The notes below the pieces were generated by a model. That model made no database searches and was not told the origin of the DNA. It was given only the letters and a program-made list of their open reading frames with translations. Positions 50,701 to 62,040 of a stretch of 64,000 nucleotides of DNA are shown here, in pieces; positions within the stretch are counted from its first letter, which is position 1, and each line of letters starts with the position of its first letter. The translations under genes were made by a program, and so were the position numbers. This DNA comes from Glandiceps talaboti. Its lineage: Eukaryota > Hemichordata > Enteropneusta > Spengelidae. The stretch lies in the NCBI RefSeq assembly GCF_964340395.1, contig NC_135567.1:3999899-4063898 (forward strand), in the 5' to 3' direction.

Positions 50701-52310
50701 GTATGGATAGGGGGTAATGGTAATTATAAGCCGTTATGTGTAAGGGGTATGGATAAGGGGTAATGGTAATTATAAGCTGTTATGTGTAAGGGGTATGGAT
50801 AAGGGGTAATGGTAATTATAAGCCGTTATGTGTAAGGGGTATGGATAAGGGGTAATGATAATTATAAGCCGTTATGTGTAAGGGGTATGGATAAGGGGTA
50901 ATATTAATTATAAGCCGTTATGTGTAAGGGGTATGGATAAGGGGTAATGGTAATTATAAGCCGTTATGTGTAAGGGGTATGGATAAGGGGTAATGGTAAT
51001 TATAAGCTCTTATGTGTAAGGGGTATGGATAAGGGGTAATGGTAATTATAAGCCGTTATGTGTAAGGGGTATGGATAAGGGGTAATGGTAATTATAAGCT
51101 GTTATGTGTAAGGGGTATGGATAAGGGGTAATGGTAATTATAAGCTGTTATGTGTAAGGGGTATGGATAAGGGGTAATGGTAATTATAAGCCGTTATGTG
51201 TAAGGGGTATGGATAAGGGGTAATGGTAATTATAAGCCGTTATGTGTAAGGGGTATGGATAGGGGGTAATGGTAATTATAAGCCGTTATGTGTAAGGGGT
51301 ATGGATAAGGGGTAATGGTAATTATAAGCCGTTATGTGTAAGGGGTATGGATAAGGGGTAATGGTAATTATAAGCCGTTATGTGTAAGGGGTATGGATAA
51401 GGGGTAATGGTAATTATAAGCCGTTATGTGTAAGGGGTATGGATAAGGGGTAATGGTAATTATAAGCTGTTATGTGTAATGGGGTATGGATAAGGGGTAA
51501 TGGTAATTATAAGCCGTTATGTGTAAGGGGTATGGATTGGGGGTAATGGTAATTATAAGCCGTTATGTGTAAGGGGTATGGATAAGGGGTAATGGTAATT
51601 ATAAGCTGTTATGTGTAAGGGGTATGGATAAGGGGTAGTGGTAATTATAAGCCGTTATTTGTAAGGGGTATGGATAGGGGGTAATGGTAATTATAAGCCG
51701 TTATGTGTAAGGGGTATGGATAAGGGGTAATGGTAATTATAAGCTGTTATGTGTAAGGGGTATGGATAAGGGGTAATGGTAATTATAAGCCGTTATGTGT
51801 AAGGGGTATGGATAAGGGGTAATGGTAATTATAAGCCGTTATGTGTAAGGGGTATGGATAAGGGGTAATAGTAATTATAAGCCGTTATGTGTAAGGGGTA
51901 TGGATAAGGGGTAATGGTAATTATAAGCCGTTATGTGTAAGGGGTATGGATAAGGGGTAATGGTAATTATAAGCCGTTATGTGTAAGGGGTATGGATAAG
52001 GGGTAATGGTAATTATAAGCTGTTATGTGTAAGGGGTATGGATAAGGGGTAATGGTAATTATAAGCTGTTATGTGTAAGGGGTATGGATAAGGGGTAATG
52101 GTAATTATAAGCTGTTATGTGTAAGGGGTATGGATAAGGGGTAATGGTAATTTTAAGCTGTTATGTGTAAGGGGTATGGGTAAGGGGTAATGAGTAAGGA
52201 GTAACGGGGTTGACTCGGGAGTTAACAATAGTTAACTCTCTTGTACCCTGAGAGTAAACTCCAAACGCGATGATTGGACAAAAATTGTCATGTAAATGTG
52301 TATAATTCTA
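47767..52310 (+). promoter_or_regulatory. Promoter-like module, copy 3, split by a 4.3-kb minisatellite
   Basis: The left part (GTTAACTGCC, TTACCAACAGTT, GAAAAGCTAAGGAAATAATTTAGAGAG) matches copy 1 at 47767-47890. The right part (GGGGTTGACTCGGGAGTTAAC, palindrome GTTAACAATAGTTAAC at 52221-52236, AGAGTAAACTCC, inverted CCAAT GATTGG at 52272-52277) matches it at 52205-52300. In copy 1 these parts are about 50 bases apart; here the 46-bp array separates them. The NRF-1-like, TATA-like and donor parts are not preserved. The coiled-coil gene begins just downstream. Confidence 0.55.
47893..52188 (+). repeat. 46-bp minisatellite, about 93 copies
   Basis: The unit begins AAGGGGTATGGATAAGGGGT and continues AATGGTAATTATAAGCTGTTATGTGT. 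The spacing of TATAAGC is 46 bases (47961, 48007). Common variants are GGGTAAGG for GGATAAGG, GCC for GCT, and GGGGTAAGTGATAAG in a few copies; the last of these matches the start of the array. Two GGGG runs per unit on the + strand make G-quadruplex formation between neighbouring units plausible. It is non-coding. Confidence 0.98.
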
Positions 52311-52390
52311 GAGAGTACTTGTTATTTTAAATGAGATATATGTAAACTTATAGAGATTACTTGTTGATTGCTGCTGTTTTTCTATTTCAG

Positions 52391-53048
52391 ATTTGAGTAA
52401 GACGCCTTAAAAGACAAATCTGCCTTCAACAGAGTATAACAATGGTTAGTAAAGTTTGTTTTTATGAAGTTGCGAAGTAAAAATTCACCAGTGTTATTAC
52501 GTTTGATATCTAAAACATTTCTGTGAGTATTATGTTTTAATTTTAGTTTTATTATTTAAACGTCTATAGATATTAAAAGAAATGTGTATGTTTTTCTATT
52601 TCAGGCAAGTTCCATTGAAGAAATGGAGGAAGAGTTTGAAGAGTTGAAGTTGCTGACCAGCAAGTTTGAAGTGTTGAAGGAATTTAACTTTCAAAAATTA
52701 CAATCCACAGATGAAAAGATGAATGAATTTGGTGAGAAACTGACAGAATTTGAAGCTGGATTCCCTGAGATGAAATTTAAGGAAGAGTTCGATAAATTGG
52801 ACGACAGTGTGGGTAGTCTGAGGGGTGACTTGGAGATGTTTTGAACCTCAGCTGCCAGTACTAGCGGTGGGGTGTCATCTAACCTAGATGAGACAAGAAA
52901 ACATAAAACTTCTGAAATAGAGGAAGTGAAAGCCAAGAAAAAGAAGAAAACCTTTCGATATTTTATTTTGAAGCCAAAGCAGCCCTTAGCAACATCGTCA
53001 CCGGTATCCACCAAGCCATACATTTTATCGTCAGTGTACAAAATGTAA
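52391..53048 (+). pseudogene. Coiled-coil gene of unknown family: first two exons
   Basis: An acceptor TTTCTATTTCAG (to 52390) opens a short exon ending exactly in ATG (52442-52444), followed by donor GTTAGT. The intron is 52445-52604, ending again in TTTCTATTTCAG. The next exon begins GCAAGTTCC, in frame with that ATG. The first 80 residues are rich in Glu, Lys, Phe and Leu with heptad-like spacing (MEEEFEELK), so a coiled coil is likely. A TGA at 52842-52844 interrupts the frame. A Ser/Thr-rich and then Lys-rich tail (KAKKKKK) continues in the same frame to TAA at 53046-53048, overlapping a donor-like GTAAGA at 53045. The TGA suggests decay, unless the protein ends there. Confidence 0.5.
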
Positions 53049-53146
53049 GATATTTTGAAAGATTATCGTAAAATTTCTCGCTGATTTTTTGTTTACTCTG
53101 GTGAATAAAAAATCACCGAAAATGTTATGATATTCTTACAAAATAA

Positions 53147-55290
53147 CTTACATTTTATACATTGACTATAAAATTTATCACTGGTTTAAAATGGCATCAA
53201 CCGACCACCATAGCTTACATTTTATACATTGACTATAAAATTTATCACTGGTTTAAAATGGCCACAACCGGCCACCATAGCTTACATTTTATACATTGAC
53301 TATAAAATTTATCACTGGTTTAAAATGGTCACAACCGACCACCATAGCTTACATTTTATACATTGACTATAAAATTTATCACTGGTTTAAAATGGTCACA
53401 ACCGGCCACCATAGCTTACATTTTATACATTGACTATAAAATTTATCACTGGTTTAAAATGGCCTCAACCGGCCACCATAGCTTACATTTTATACATTGA
53501 CTATAAAATTTATCACTGGTTTAAAATGGCCTCAACCGGCCACCATAGCTTACATTTTATACATTGACTATAAAATTTATCACTGGTTTAAAATGGTCAC
53601 AACCGGCCACCATAGCTTACATTTTATACATTGACTATAAAATTTATCACTGGTTTAAAATGGCCACAACCGGCCACCATAGCTTACATTTTATACATTG
53701 ACTATAAAATTTATCACTGGTTTAAAATGGTCACAACCGGCCACCATAGCTTACATTTTATACATTGACTATAAAATTTATCACTGGTTTAAAATGGTCA
53801 CAACCGGCCACCATAGCTTACATTTTATACATTGACTATAAAATTTATCACTGGTTTAAAATGGTCACAACCGGCCACCATAGCTTACATTTTATACATT
53901 GACTATAAAATTTATCACTGGTTTAAAATGGTCACAACCGGCCACCATAGCTTACATTTTATACATTGACTATAAAATTTATCACTGGTTTAAAATGGTC
54001 ACAACCGGCCACCATAGCTTACATTTTATACATTGACTATAAAATTTATCACTGGTTTAAAATGGCCACAACCGGCCACCATAGCTTACATTTTATACAT
54101 TGACTATAAAATTTATCACTGGTTTAAAATGGCATCAACCGGCCACCATAGCTTACATTTTATACATTGACTATAAAATTTATCACTGGTTTAAAATGGC
54201 CTCAACCGACCACCATAGCTTACATTTTATACATTGACTATAAAATTTATCACTGGTTTAAAATGGCCTCAACCGACCACCATAGCTTACATTTTATACA
54301 TTGACTATAAAATTTATCACTGGTTTAAAATGGCATCAACCGGCCACCATAGCTTACATTTTATACATTGACTATAAAATTTATCACTGGTTTAAAATGG
54401 CCTCAACCGACCACCATAGCTTACATTTTATACATTGACTATAAAATTTATCACTGGTTTAAAATGGCCACAACCGGCTACCATAGCTTACATTTTATAC
54501 ATTGACTATAAAATTTATCACTGGTTTAAAATGGCCACAACCGGCCACCATAGCTTACATTTTATAAATTGACTATAAAATTTATCACTGGTTTAAAATG
54601 GCCTCAACCGACCACCATAGCTTACATTTTATACATTGACTATAAAATTTATCACTGGTTTAAAATGGCCACAACCGGCTACCATAGCTTACATTTTATA
54701 CATTGACTATAAAATTTATCACTGGTTTAAAATGGCCACAACCGGCCACCATAGCTTACATTTTATACATTGACTATAAAATTTATCACTGGTTTAAAAT
54801 GGCCTCAACCGACCACCATAGCTTACATTTTATACATTGACTATAAAATTTATCACTGGTTTAAAATGGCCACAACCGGCCACCATAGCTTACATTTTAT
54901 ACATTGACTATAAAATTTATCACTGGTTTAAAATGGCATCAACCGGCCACCATAGCTTACATTTTATACATTGACTATAAAATTTATCACTGGTTTAAAA
55001 TGGCCACAACCGGCCACCATAGCTTACATTTTATACATTGACTATAAAATTTATCACTGGTTTAAAATGGCCTCAACCGGCCACCATAGCTTACATTTTA
55101 TACATTGACTATAAAATTTATCACTGGTTTAAAATGGCCTCAACCGGCCACCATAGCTTACATTTTATACATTGACTATAAAATTTATCACTGGTTTAAA
55201 ATGGCATCAACCGGCCACCATAGCTTACATTTTATACATTGACTATAAAATTTATCACTGGTTTAAAATGGCCACAACCGACCACCATAG
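53147..55290 (+). repeat. 67-bp minisatellite, about 32 copies, in a probable intron
   Basis: The unit starts CTTACATTTTATACATTGAC and ends AACCGGCCACCATAG; CTTAC recurs every 67 bases (53214, 53281). Variation is almost limited to the TGGCCACAACCGGCCA part (GGCC/GGTC/GGCA/GGCT, GGCC/GACC). That part can form a short hairpin, TGGCC with GGCCA. The array fills the space between the donor-like GTAAGA at 53045 and the acceptor at 55314. Confidence 0.97.
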
Positions 55291-55314
55291 CATTTATATA
55301 ATTTATTATTTCAG

Positions 55315-55523
55315 CTAAACGTACAGTAATAGAGGAAGTGATCTGAGCTGGAACAAAGGACGGTATGTGGCCCCATGATTATGTGCCCGCAGGAATCAAG
55401 AATACGTTCTATGACTATTTGAGAGAAAGGGCAAAGAACACGCAAAAAAAAAGGAAACTGGCCGAAAAGGCGATGTTGGAGTTTGCCGAAGAATTTAATT
55501 TGTCTGCAATTGAAGAGACATAA
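55315..55523 (+). pseudogene. Probable last exon of the coiled-coil gene or of a neighbour
   Basis: Acceptor TTTATTATTTCAG ends at 55314. The open frame then has a TGA at 55344-55346 and continues in frame from ATG 55365 to TAA 55521-55523. The final 52 residues (starting MWPHDYVPAGIKNTFYDYLR) end in an amphipathic Lys/Glu/Ala-rich helix and look like true coding sequence. Joining directly to the donor at 53045 would not keep the frame, so either a frameshift, another exon or another start is involved. No family was recognised. Confidence 0.45.
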
Positions 55524-55790
55524 GATATAAATTAGCAATAGGTAACCAGTTAATTTTTAATAGTTATAACAGTGCTTGTTTCAGTAGCAGTTGTTATTGT
55601 GTTTATCAGTTTGATTTTTCATTCATGATGAGTAAAACTTAAACAGTCAAAACAGACTTTGTTATGTCTACAATGGAGGAGACATAAAGACAGACATACA
55701 TACCCTTTTTGAGGGTAAACCCTTTTTTCGGGGTATTGGTCGGATTGTGCTGCACTAAAGATTTTTTTTCTCTTTTGTATTCAGTTTGGA
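55524..55790. other. Short stretch after the last exon
   Basis: No clear AATAAA and no further exon were seen. It leads into a telomeric tract. Confidence 0.4.
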
Positions 55791-55824
55791 GTTAGGGTTA
55801 GGGTTAGGGTTAGGGTTAGGGTTA
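55791..55824 (+). repeat. Short perfect (TTAGGG)n tract
   Basis: About 5.5 uninterrupted GTTAGG units, the purest telomeric run in the window. Confidence 0.97.
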
Positions 55825-56034
55825 CTGTTACGGTACATATAATATACGTATTTTCTTGAAGAGAATGTTATGCCCTCGCCAAAAATGTATACCATTTGAA
55901 AACCAACCTAATATTAAGATAAGTTACCATTAATTGATCCAATGCATGTTTTTCCGACATTTTCCGACATTTACTTGTAACCAGTTTGATCAGGGAAACT
56001 ATAGTATTTCTCTCCACTAAGTTTATATCTTTAT

Positions 56035-56335
56035 ATATAAAGTTATCGTTAATTGATCCAAAGCATGTACTTACCTTTGGTTTCAATGGAGAAAATGGGG
56101 AGGAGTGCACTTGAAACATGATGTCGGAAGGATACTTTTGGAGAAGGCAGGAGCATTTTCATTTTTGTTTAACTTAGCAATGTATTGAATTAATGTACAT
56201 AATATGTGAAAATATTTGGAGAAAGGGACGATGGTAACATACAAAATTAATTACTTTTTCAACTTTTTTAACTTTCAATGTTAAACCTACAAGAACATTG
56301 GTTTCAAGTAAAAATTCCAAAGTTTATCTTAATTT
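56035..56335 (+). repeat. Dispersed repeat family D, copy 2
   Basis: Aligns by eye with 13700-13925: TTTCAATGGAGAA, GTCGGAAGGATAC, TTAATGTACATAAT, GTGAAAATATT, TTAATTACTTTTTCAAC and TTGGTTTCAAG in order. The short open frame on the - strand is not supported. Confidence 0.55.
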
Positions 56336-56514
56336 ACTACAAAAGTACCTGTTTTGCAATTGTCCGGACATCTTCGCTAATTTCCCGACATTTGAGGTTC
56401 ACCAATGTCGTACACCACTAAAATAATAAATATCCCAAACAAACTATATATTTCCTGAAAGCACATGTGATGTACTTTTTAAAAATGTCTAGTGTGTGAA
56501 AAACAACCTAATAA

Positions 56515-56795
56515 TAACACAGTTACCGTTAATTCATCCAACACATCTGTTTACCATTACTTTGAATTGAGAGTAATGGGGGGGGGGGGCTTCTTAGTCC
56601 TCAGGTCGGAAATACACTTATTGAGGAGGTACAATCTTTTTCTTTTTTGATCGAATCGTGTTGAATTAATGTCTATAATGTCGGAAAATATTGGAGGAAA
56701 GGTTGATGGCAACATACAAAATTAATTACTTTTTCAACTTTTTTCACTTTCTGTATTAAACCTAATTGGTTTCAAGTAAATTGGTTTCAAGTAAA
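56515..56795 (+). repeat. Dispersed repeat family D, copy 3
   Basis: Same word order as copies 1 and 2; a 12-base G run at about 56579 interrupts it. Copies 2 and 3 share an extra GCAACATACAAAATTAATTAC-like word missing in copy 1 and lie only 480 bases apart, so they probably arose by local duplication. Confidence 0.55.
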
Positions 56796-57525
56796 AATCT
56801 TCGCTATTATCCATTTGTTGCGTGATTTTTTCTCACTGAAGTAATTAGACAGAGTAAGAGACAAGATTCAACACAAACATTACCAACATTTTCCTTAATG
56901 TCTTAGAAAAGAACCAGTTTTGCAATATTCAAAATCTTCCCATACACAGACATGTACACCAAATTAAGTAGTCCAAGCCAAAAAACATGAATTTACATAG
57001 ATAAGTGCCTTTGAAAAATTATAACCACTTTTCCGCTATAGATCGTAAGGCAAATGGAACATGTTTCGTTTTTTTTTCCTCTCTCCTTGTGACTGCTTTA
57101 GCATGACAACAACGTGTGTTAATTTAACAATCTTACAATAGACAAAACTTGAGAAAATATATCTGTATGCTGTTATCATTAGCGTGACGAATTGTTGATT
57201 ACACATAGTCTTATAAAGCTGAAATACAACATAATAATGAAATAATTTTAGAACACTTCATGTCTGTGTACGTTATATTTGAAAATCCACAGCAGCAATA
57301 AGTCAATTTTGTGAAAGACAAAGCGTGAAAAATGCGACTGAATAAAAAACAGAACGTACCTGTAGGACTGTTGTCTGGACTAACGTCTGCATAAACTCGA
57401 AACTCTGCTTTTGAAGTTTCATGGGCGTGGCTGTTGTCTAAACTGAATGAAAGATACGGGTGGTGATAATTCTTCTGGTCTTAGGGGAGTACAACTACTA
57501 ATTATAGCTTCTGCATTTCAATTCC
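56796..57525. other. Stretch without a recognised gene
   Basis: AT-rich DNA before the TCTG tract; nothing coding or structured was found. Confidence 0.5.
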
Positions 57526-57526
57526 C

Positions 57527-57764
<238 letters not shown>

Positions 57765-58885
57765 TTCGTCTTGTGTCAGTACTGGCAATCCATTAAAGGC
57801 CAAATCATAATATAGCCGCCATATGATAGTCCTTCTTACCTAACAAGTATGACCTCATTGTGATTTTTTTGCGGAATAAGAAACAAATACAGACCGGTTC
57901 ATAATTAAATGATTTCATTACTTTTTAACAAATAACGTGACACTTTGTCACATTCTAATAGTTGATCACTACATAGTGGTCACCTACATTAGCTTTTAAA
58001 GTGGAAAGAATTATGAAAAAGAGAGACCAAGTCCGTGTTTTAAATTTAATTTTCACTCTGTATCTGTCTGATGCTGACACTACTGCTGACGACATTGATA
58101 ACAAAATAAAGGATGCACTAACGGAACTACTAGTACTACAGAACTGAAAGGTATTACTTCCAATTGGGTTTCAGAATTCGTGTGTTTATTTAGAAAGGAA
58201 GAGGCCAGCTATTCTCTTATAAGCAATGACGAACAAAGCTATTATTAACAGCATAACTATGTAATTTGCATTACTATACTGATCACAAATAACTTCTGTA
58301 TACCCTACCATCCATCGTGAGGTTATGGCATATCATTATCGAGGACCACACATGACAAAAGGTTAGCTGAGTCCATCAATAAGCAGGTATTTCATAATTA
58401 TATTTGAACATATCTACACCCGCATATCTCTGCATATGAAATGACCCAATGTACAAAGGGCACACTTTAATGACGTCATTGGTCTGCTACACTTTAACAA
58501 TCTCCTGAACATATACACACATTTGTACATTCAACAGTGTTACAGTAATACATATACTACAAAAGTGGACATCATAATTACCACGTCACTAACTTTACAG
58601 TAAGTTCATAACTGGTTGTTTAATTTTTCACACGTTATTGCTGCTGCTGACTCATAGTCCAAAGAACAAAACAAACCTTCACTGTTGTAGGTAGACCATT
58701 CCCTATTTTTTCTATAGCTTACACTATTATATGAAATGTTATATTTTGGCCATATCTTTCCACCAGGGTAAATCTTGAACAGAGGATGTATAAAAGTTGA
58801 CCTAATTTACCACCGGTGATCTTCCCCTGGGGGTTGCAGACAGTCAAAAGTGGTACTGCTTCTCGTAGTACCCTTGGACAGAGAT
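57765..58885. other. Stretch without a recognised gene
   Basis: AT-rich DNA; no splice-supported open frame, repeat or RNA gene was noticed. Confidence 0.5.
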
Positions 58886-59380
58886 GATGGTTATGTGGGT
58901 CACATGTAGAGTAAATGTTGGGTAAAGGTTGGGTAATTGGATTTGTCGAGTAGTGTTAAAAGGCATGGTGGTTAGGTGGGTCACATGTAGAGTAAAGGTT
59001 GGGTAAAGGTTGGATAATTGGATGTGTCGAGTAGTGTTAAAAGACATGGTGGTTAGGTGGGTCACATGTAGAGTAAAGGTTGGGTAAAGGTTGAGTAATT
59101 GGATTTGTCGAGTAGTGTTAAAAGACATGGTGGTTATGTGGGTCACATGTAGAGTAAAGGTTGGGTAAAGGTTGAGTAATTGGATTTGTCGAGTAGTGTT
59201 AAAAGACATGGTGGTTAGGTGGGTCACATGTAGAGTAAAGGTTGGGTAAAGGTTGAGTAATTGGATTTGTTGAGTAGTGTTAAAAGACATGGTGGTTAGG
59301 TGGGTCACATGTAGAGTAAAGGTTGGGTAAAGGTTGGGTAATTGGATTTGTCGAGTAGTGTTAAAAGACATGGTGAAGGG
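58886..59380 (-). repeat. 81-bp minisatellite, about six copies
   Basis: CATGGTGGTTAGGTGGGTCAC recurs every 81 bases (58964, 59045). As 81 is a multiple of three, the - strand stays open for 186 codons as a 27-residue repeat containing TFTLHVTHLTTMSFNTTRQI. No signal peptide, and no unique sequence beyond short ends. I treat it as a repeat rather than a gene, but a repetitive secreted-type protein exon cannot be fully excluded. Confidence 0.85.
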
Positions 59381-59459
59381 TGGAGGTATATGCTTTATGG
59401 TCAACGACTCATGGTGTACGAATTTAAAATACTTTCACTGTCGTGCTCTCCCGAACTAG

Positions 59460-60560
59460 AATAGATAACAATAAAGTGTAGACCTTTCTATTGTTCAAGA
59501 GAATTTCCATCTGTTATTCTCACCGCAGTGAATATACCACCTAAAGCAAATAAAACTTCAGCCATTAACCAACTATCAGACAATTTCCCTCAAAATGAAA
59601 ATTCGAACTCTGATCTGTGTCCATTATAGCCAGGGATTTTAATAAAGCCAATATATGGAAAGATCTACCTAACTATTACAAACAAGTGACATGTGCTACT
59701 AGGGGAACCCTAATTTAGATCACTGTTGCGCCACCATTAAAATTCTTATAGCTCAATCCCAGTGCCCCCCCCCCCCCCCAACTCCGACCACGTTATGGTT
59801 TACCTCATATCATCACACAGACAGCAACTAAACCGTGAAAACCTGTCAAAATATCTAGTCGCGTATGGTCAGAGGGTGCTATTTAAAACTTTCGCAACTG
59901 GTTTGAAATTACCGCCTGAAGTGTTTGTCATGACAACGCCACGGAAATCGATGAATTTACAAAGACGGTGATCAGACGTACATCAAATTCTGCGAAGACA
60001 TTTGCATCCCATCAAAATCTGTAAAAAAAAAATATTCTAATGACAAACCATGGTTTAATAGATAAATGTATGAGGGCTAAATATGAACTTCAAAAAGCCA
60101 TCAAAAGAGTAAAGTGCAATTACCGGTGTAAACTTGAAGACAACCTTACTACGAATACTTCGAGAAGTATGGCAAGGTTTGAACAAGATCGTTAATTATA
60201 AAAGTCAATCTAGACCTATAGTTATGCACAATCAAAATCTCCCTGATGAGTTAAATGTATTTTGTAGCCGTTTTGACAAGCAGAATAATAAGGCTTATAT
60301 TAATGTAACTACTAATGACACTCAGGCTTTAAAAATGACTGATAAAGACGTTTGCTAGGATGAACGTTAGTAAAGCAGTGGGTCCAGATGAAATAACTCC
60401 CCTTCTGTTGTGAGCATGTTCTGGTCAACTTTCCACAATCGTTGAAGGTATCTTCAATTGGTCACTTCGACTTTGCAGAGTTCCTCCCATATTCAAAAAA
60501 TTAATAATCGTACCAGTTCCGAAAATAAACTACTTTATCTTGCCTTGACGACTACAGGAA
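59460..60560 (+). pseudogene. Wrecked CR1/jockey-like LINE fragment (endonuclease end to early RT)
   Basis: Translated pieces in all three + frames follow the order of a CR1/jockey-type ORF2. They are: a central endonuclease piece with a PREF/IPP-like block (about 59480-59600), a GDFN-region remnant and a TCATRG-like block (59640-59710), SDHVMVYL at the endonuclease end (59785-59810), a linker with KPWFNR (about 60047), then WQGLNKIVNYKS and LPDELNVF (60168-60260), and the RT start KAVGPDEITPL (60376-60408) to a VPVPK block (about 60510-60525). Many stops and frameshifts break it. A poly-C run (59766-59779) lies inside, and it stops abruptly at an (AAC)n run near 60550. Confidence 0.7.
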
Positions 60561-60818
60561 CAACAACAACAACACGATTTATCGGAAGTTTAATAAATTT
60601 TGGAAGTAGGAAGTGACGGAAGGTACATTTTCCGAAATGTTTACTGAGTAATACAGTCGGTTGAAAGTTTATGTTGCCGTACGGTAATTGTCTTCTGTTG
60701 CAAACCTTGTTGTTATTTCGCGGTGGGTGGACTTGTGCGATTAGAAACAAGTGTAATTTTACCCCTTTTCATATACAGTTTGCTATATACGTCTATTGAT
60801 ATTTTATTGTATTATGAT
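60561..60818. other. Short stretch without a recognised gene
   Basis: Follows the end of the LINE fragment. The - strand open frame through 60535-60750 reads mostly (AAC)n and unique DNA without a motif. Confidence 0.4.
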
Positions 60819-61645
60819 GGAAACATTCTGATACATATCTTGGGATACAAGTCCCTGTGTCTGAGATTTAATAGTCTATGCATGTACATGGAAACATTCT
60901 GATACATATCTTGGGATACAAGTGCCTGTGTCTGAGATTTAATAGTCTATGCATGTACATGGAAACATTCTGATACATATCTTGGGATACAAGTGCCTGT
61001 GTCTGAGATTTAATAGTCTACGCATACATATCTTGGGATACAAGTCCCTGTGTCTGAGATTTAATAGTCTACGCGTATACATGGAAACATTCTGATACAT
61101 ATCTTGGGATACAAGTCCCTGTGTCTGAGATTTAATAGTCTACGCGTGTACATGGAAACATTCTGATACATATCTTGGGATACAAGTCCCTGTGTCTGAG
61201 ATTTAATAGTCTACGCGTATACATGGAAACATTCTGATACATATCTTGGGATACAAGTGCCTGTGTCTGAGATTTAATAGTCTACGCGTGTACATGGAAA
61301 CATTCTGATACATATCTTGGGATACAAGTGCCTGTGTCTAAGATTTAATAGTCTACGCGTATACATGGAAACATTCTGATACATATCTTGGGATACAAGT
61401 CCCTGTGTCTGAGATTTAATAGTCTACGCATGTACATGGAAACATTCTGATACATATCTTGGGATACAAGTGCCTGTGTCTGAGATTTAATAGTCTACGC
61501 GTGTACATGGAAACATTCTGATACATATCTTGGGATACAAGTGCCTGTGTCTGAGATTTAATAGTCTACGCGTGTACATGGAAACATTCTGATACATATA
61601 TCGGGATACAAGTCCCTGTGTCTGAGATTTAATAGTCTACGCGCA
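60819..61645 (+). repeat. 71-bp minisatellite, about 12 copies
   Basis: The unit starts GGAAACATTCTGATACATAT; spacing 71 bases (60819, 60890). Variants are GTGCCTG/GTCCCTG and CGCGTGTACAT/CGCGTATACAT/TGCATGTACAT. One copy near 61020 lacks about 20 bases. Confidence 0.97.
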
Positions 61646-61809
61646 CAAATAGACAGATTTACATATTTAAATCATACCCAATCTGATTAAAATCCGATGT
61701 AGATGTCGGCTAATCGTTCATTGATATTTTACCTTCGTTATTTTGCCTGAATTGACCTTCTTGGTACATGTTTACATTTTTTAGTCTGATCGCCTCCTCT
61801 ACATCTGAG

Positions 61810-62040
61810 ATGGCGCCCATTCAAACGAATTTCTGCTCAGTGAGAGACACACAACCAATACTTTTCAGGGAGTATATAGAATTGTGCCTTGATAGCTTTG
61901 ATGATGTACAGACCCCTGGGGATGGTACCCCAGTGGTCAGCTCTGGTAGGGGTGTGTGGCCTCGGGTGTGTGGCCATGTGCTGGAAACGTCAGGCCCCAT
62001 TTTAGACCCACTTTTACCAAGAATCAATACCCCATTTTAG
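61810..62040 (+). CDS. Small open frame of unknown nature
   Basis: ATG at 61810 (GAGATGGCG, good context) opens 76 codons to TAG at 62038. The peptide has a DDVQTPGDGTPVV stretch and ends GPILDPLLPRINTPF. The end reads through CCCATTTTAGACC words that recur nearby (61996, 62029 and 62237), so at least its end is repeat-derived. No domain or splice site supports it. Confidence 0.2.
   Translation: MAPIQTNFCSVRDTQPILFREYIELCLDSFDDVQTPGDGTPVVSSGRGVWPRVCGHVLETSGPILDPLLPRINTPF

Noticed and set aside
52842-52844. In-frame TGA read as selenocysteine
   Set aside because: No SECIS-like structure was seen and a second in-frame TGA occurs in the next exon; decay or chain end is simpler.
60535-60750. 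Reverse-strand frame of 71 codons
   Set aside because: It reads partly through an (AAC)n run at the end of a degraded + strand LINE and shows no motif.
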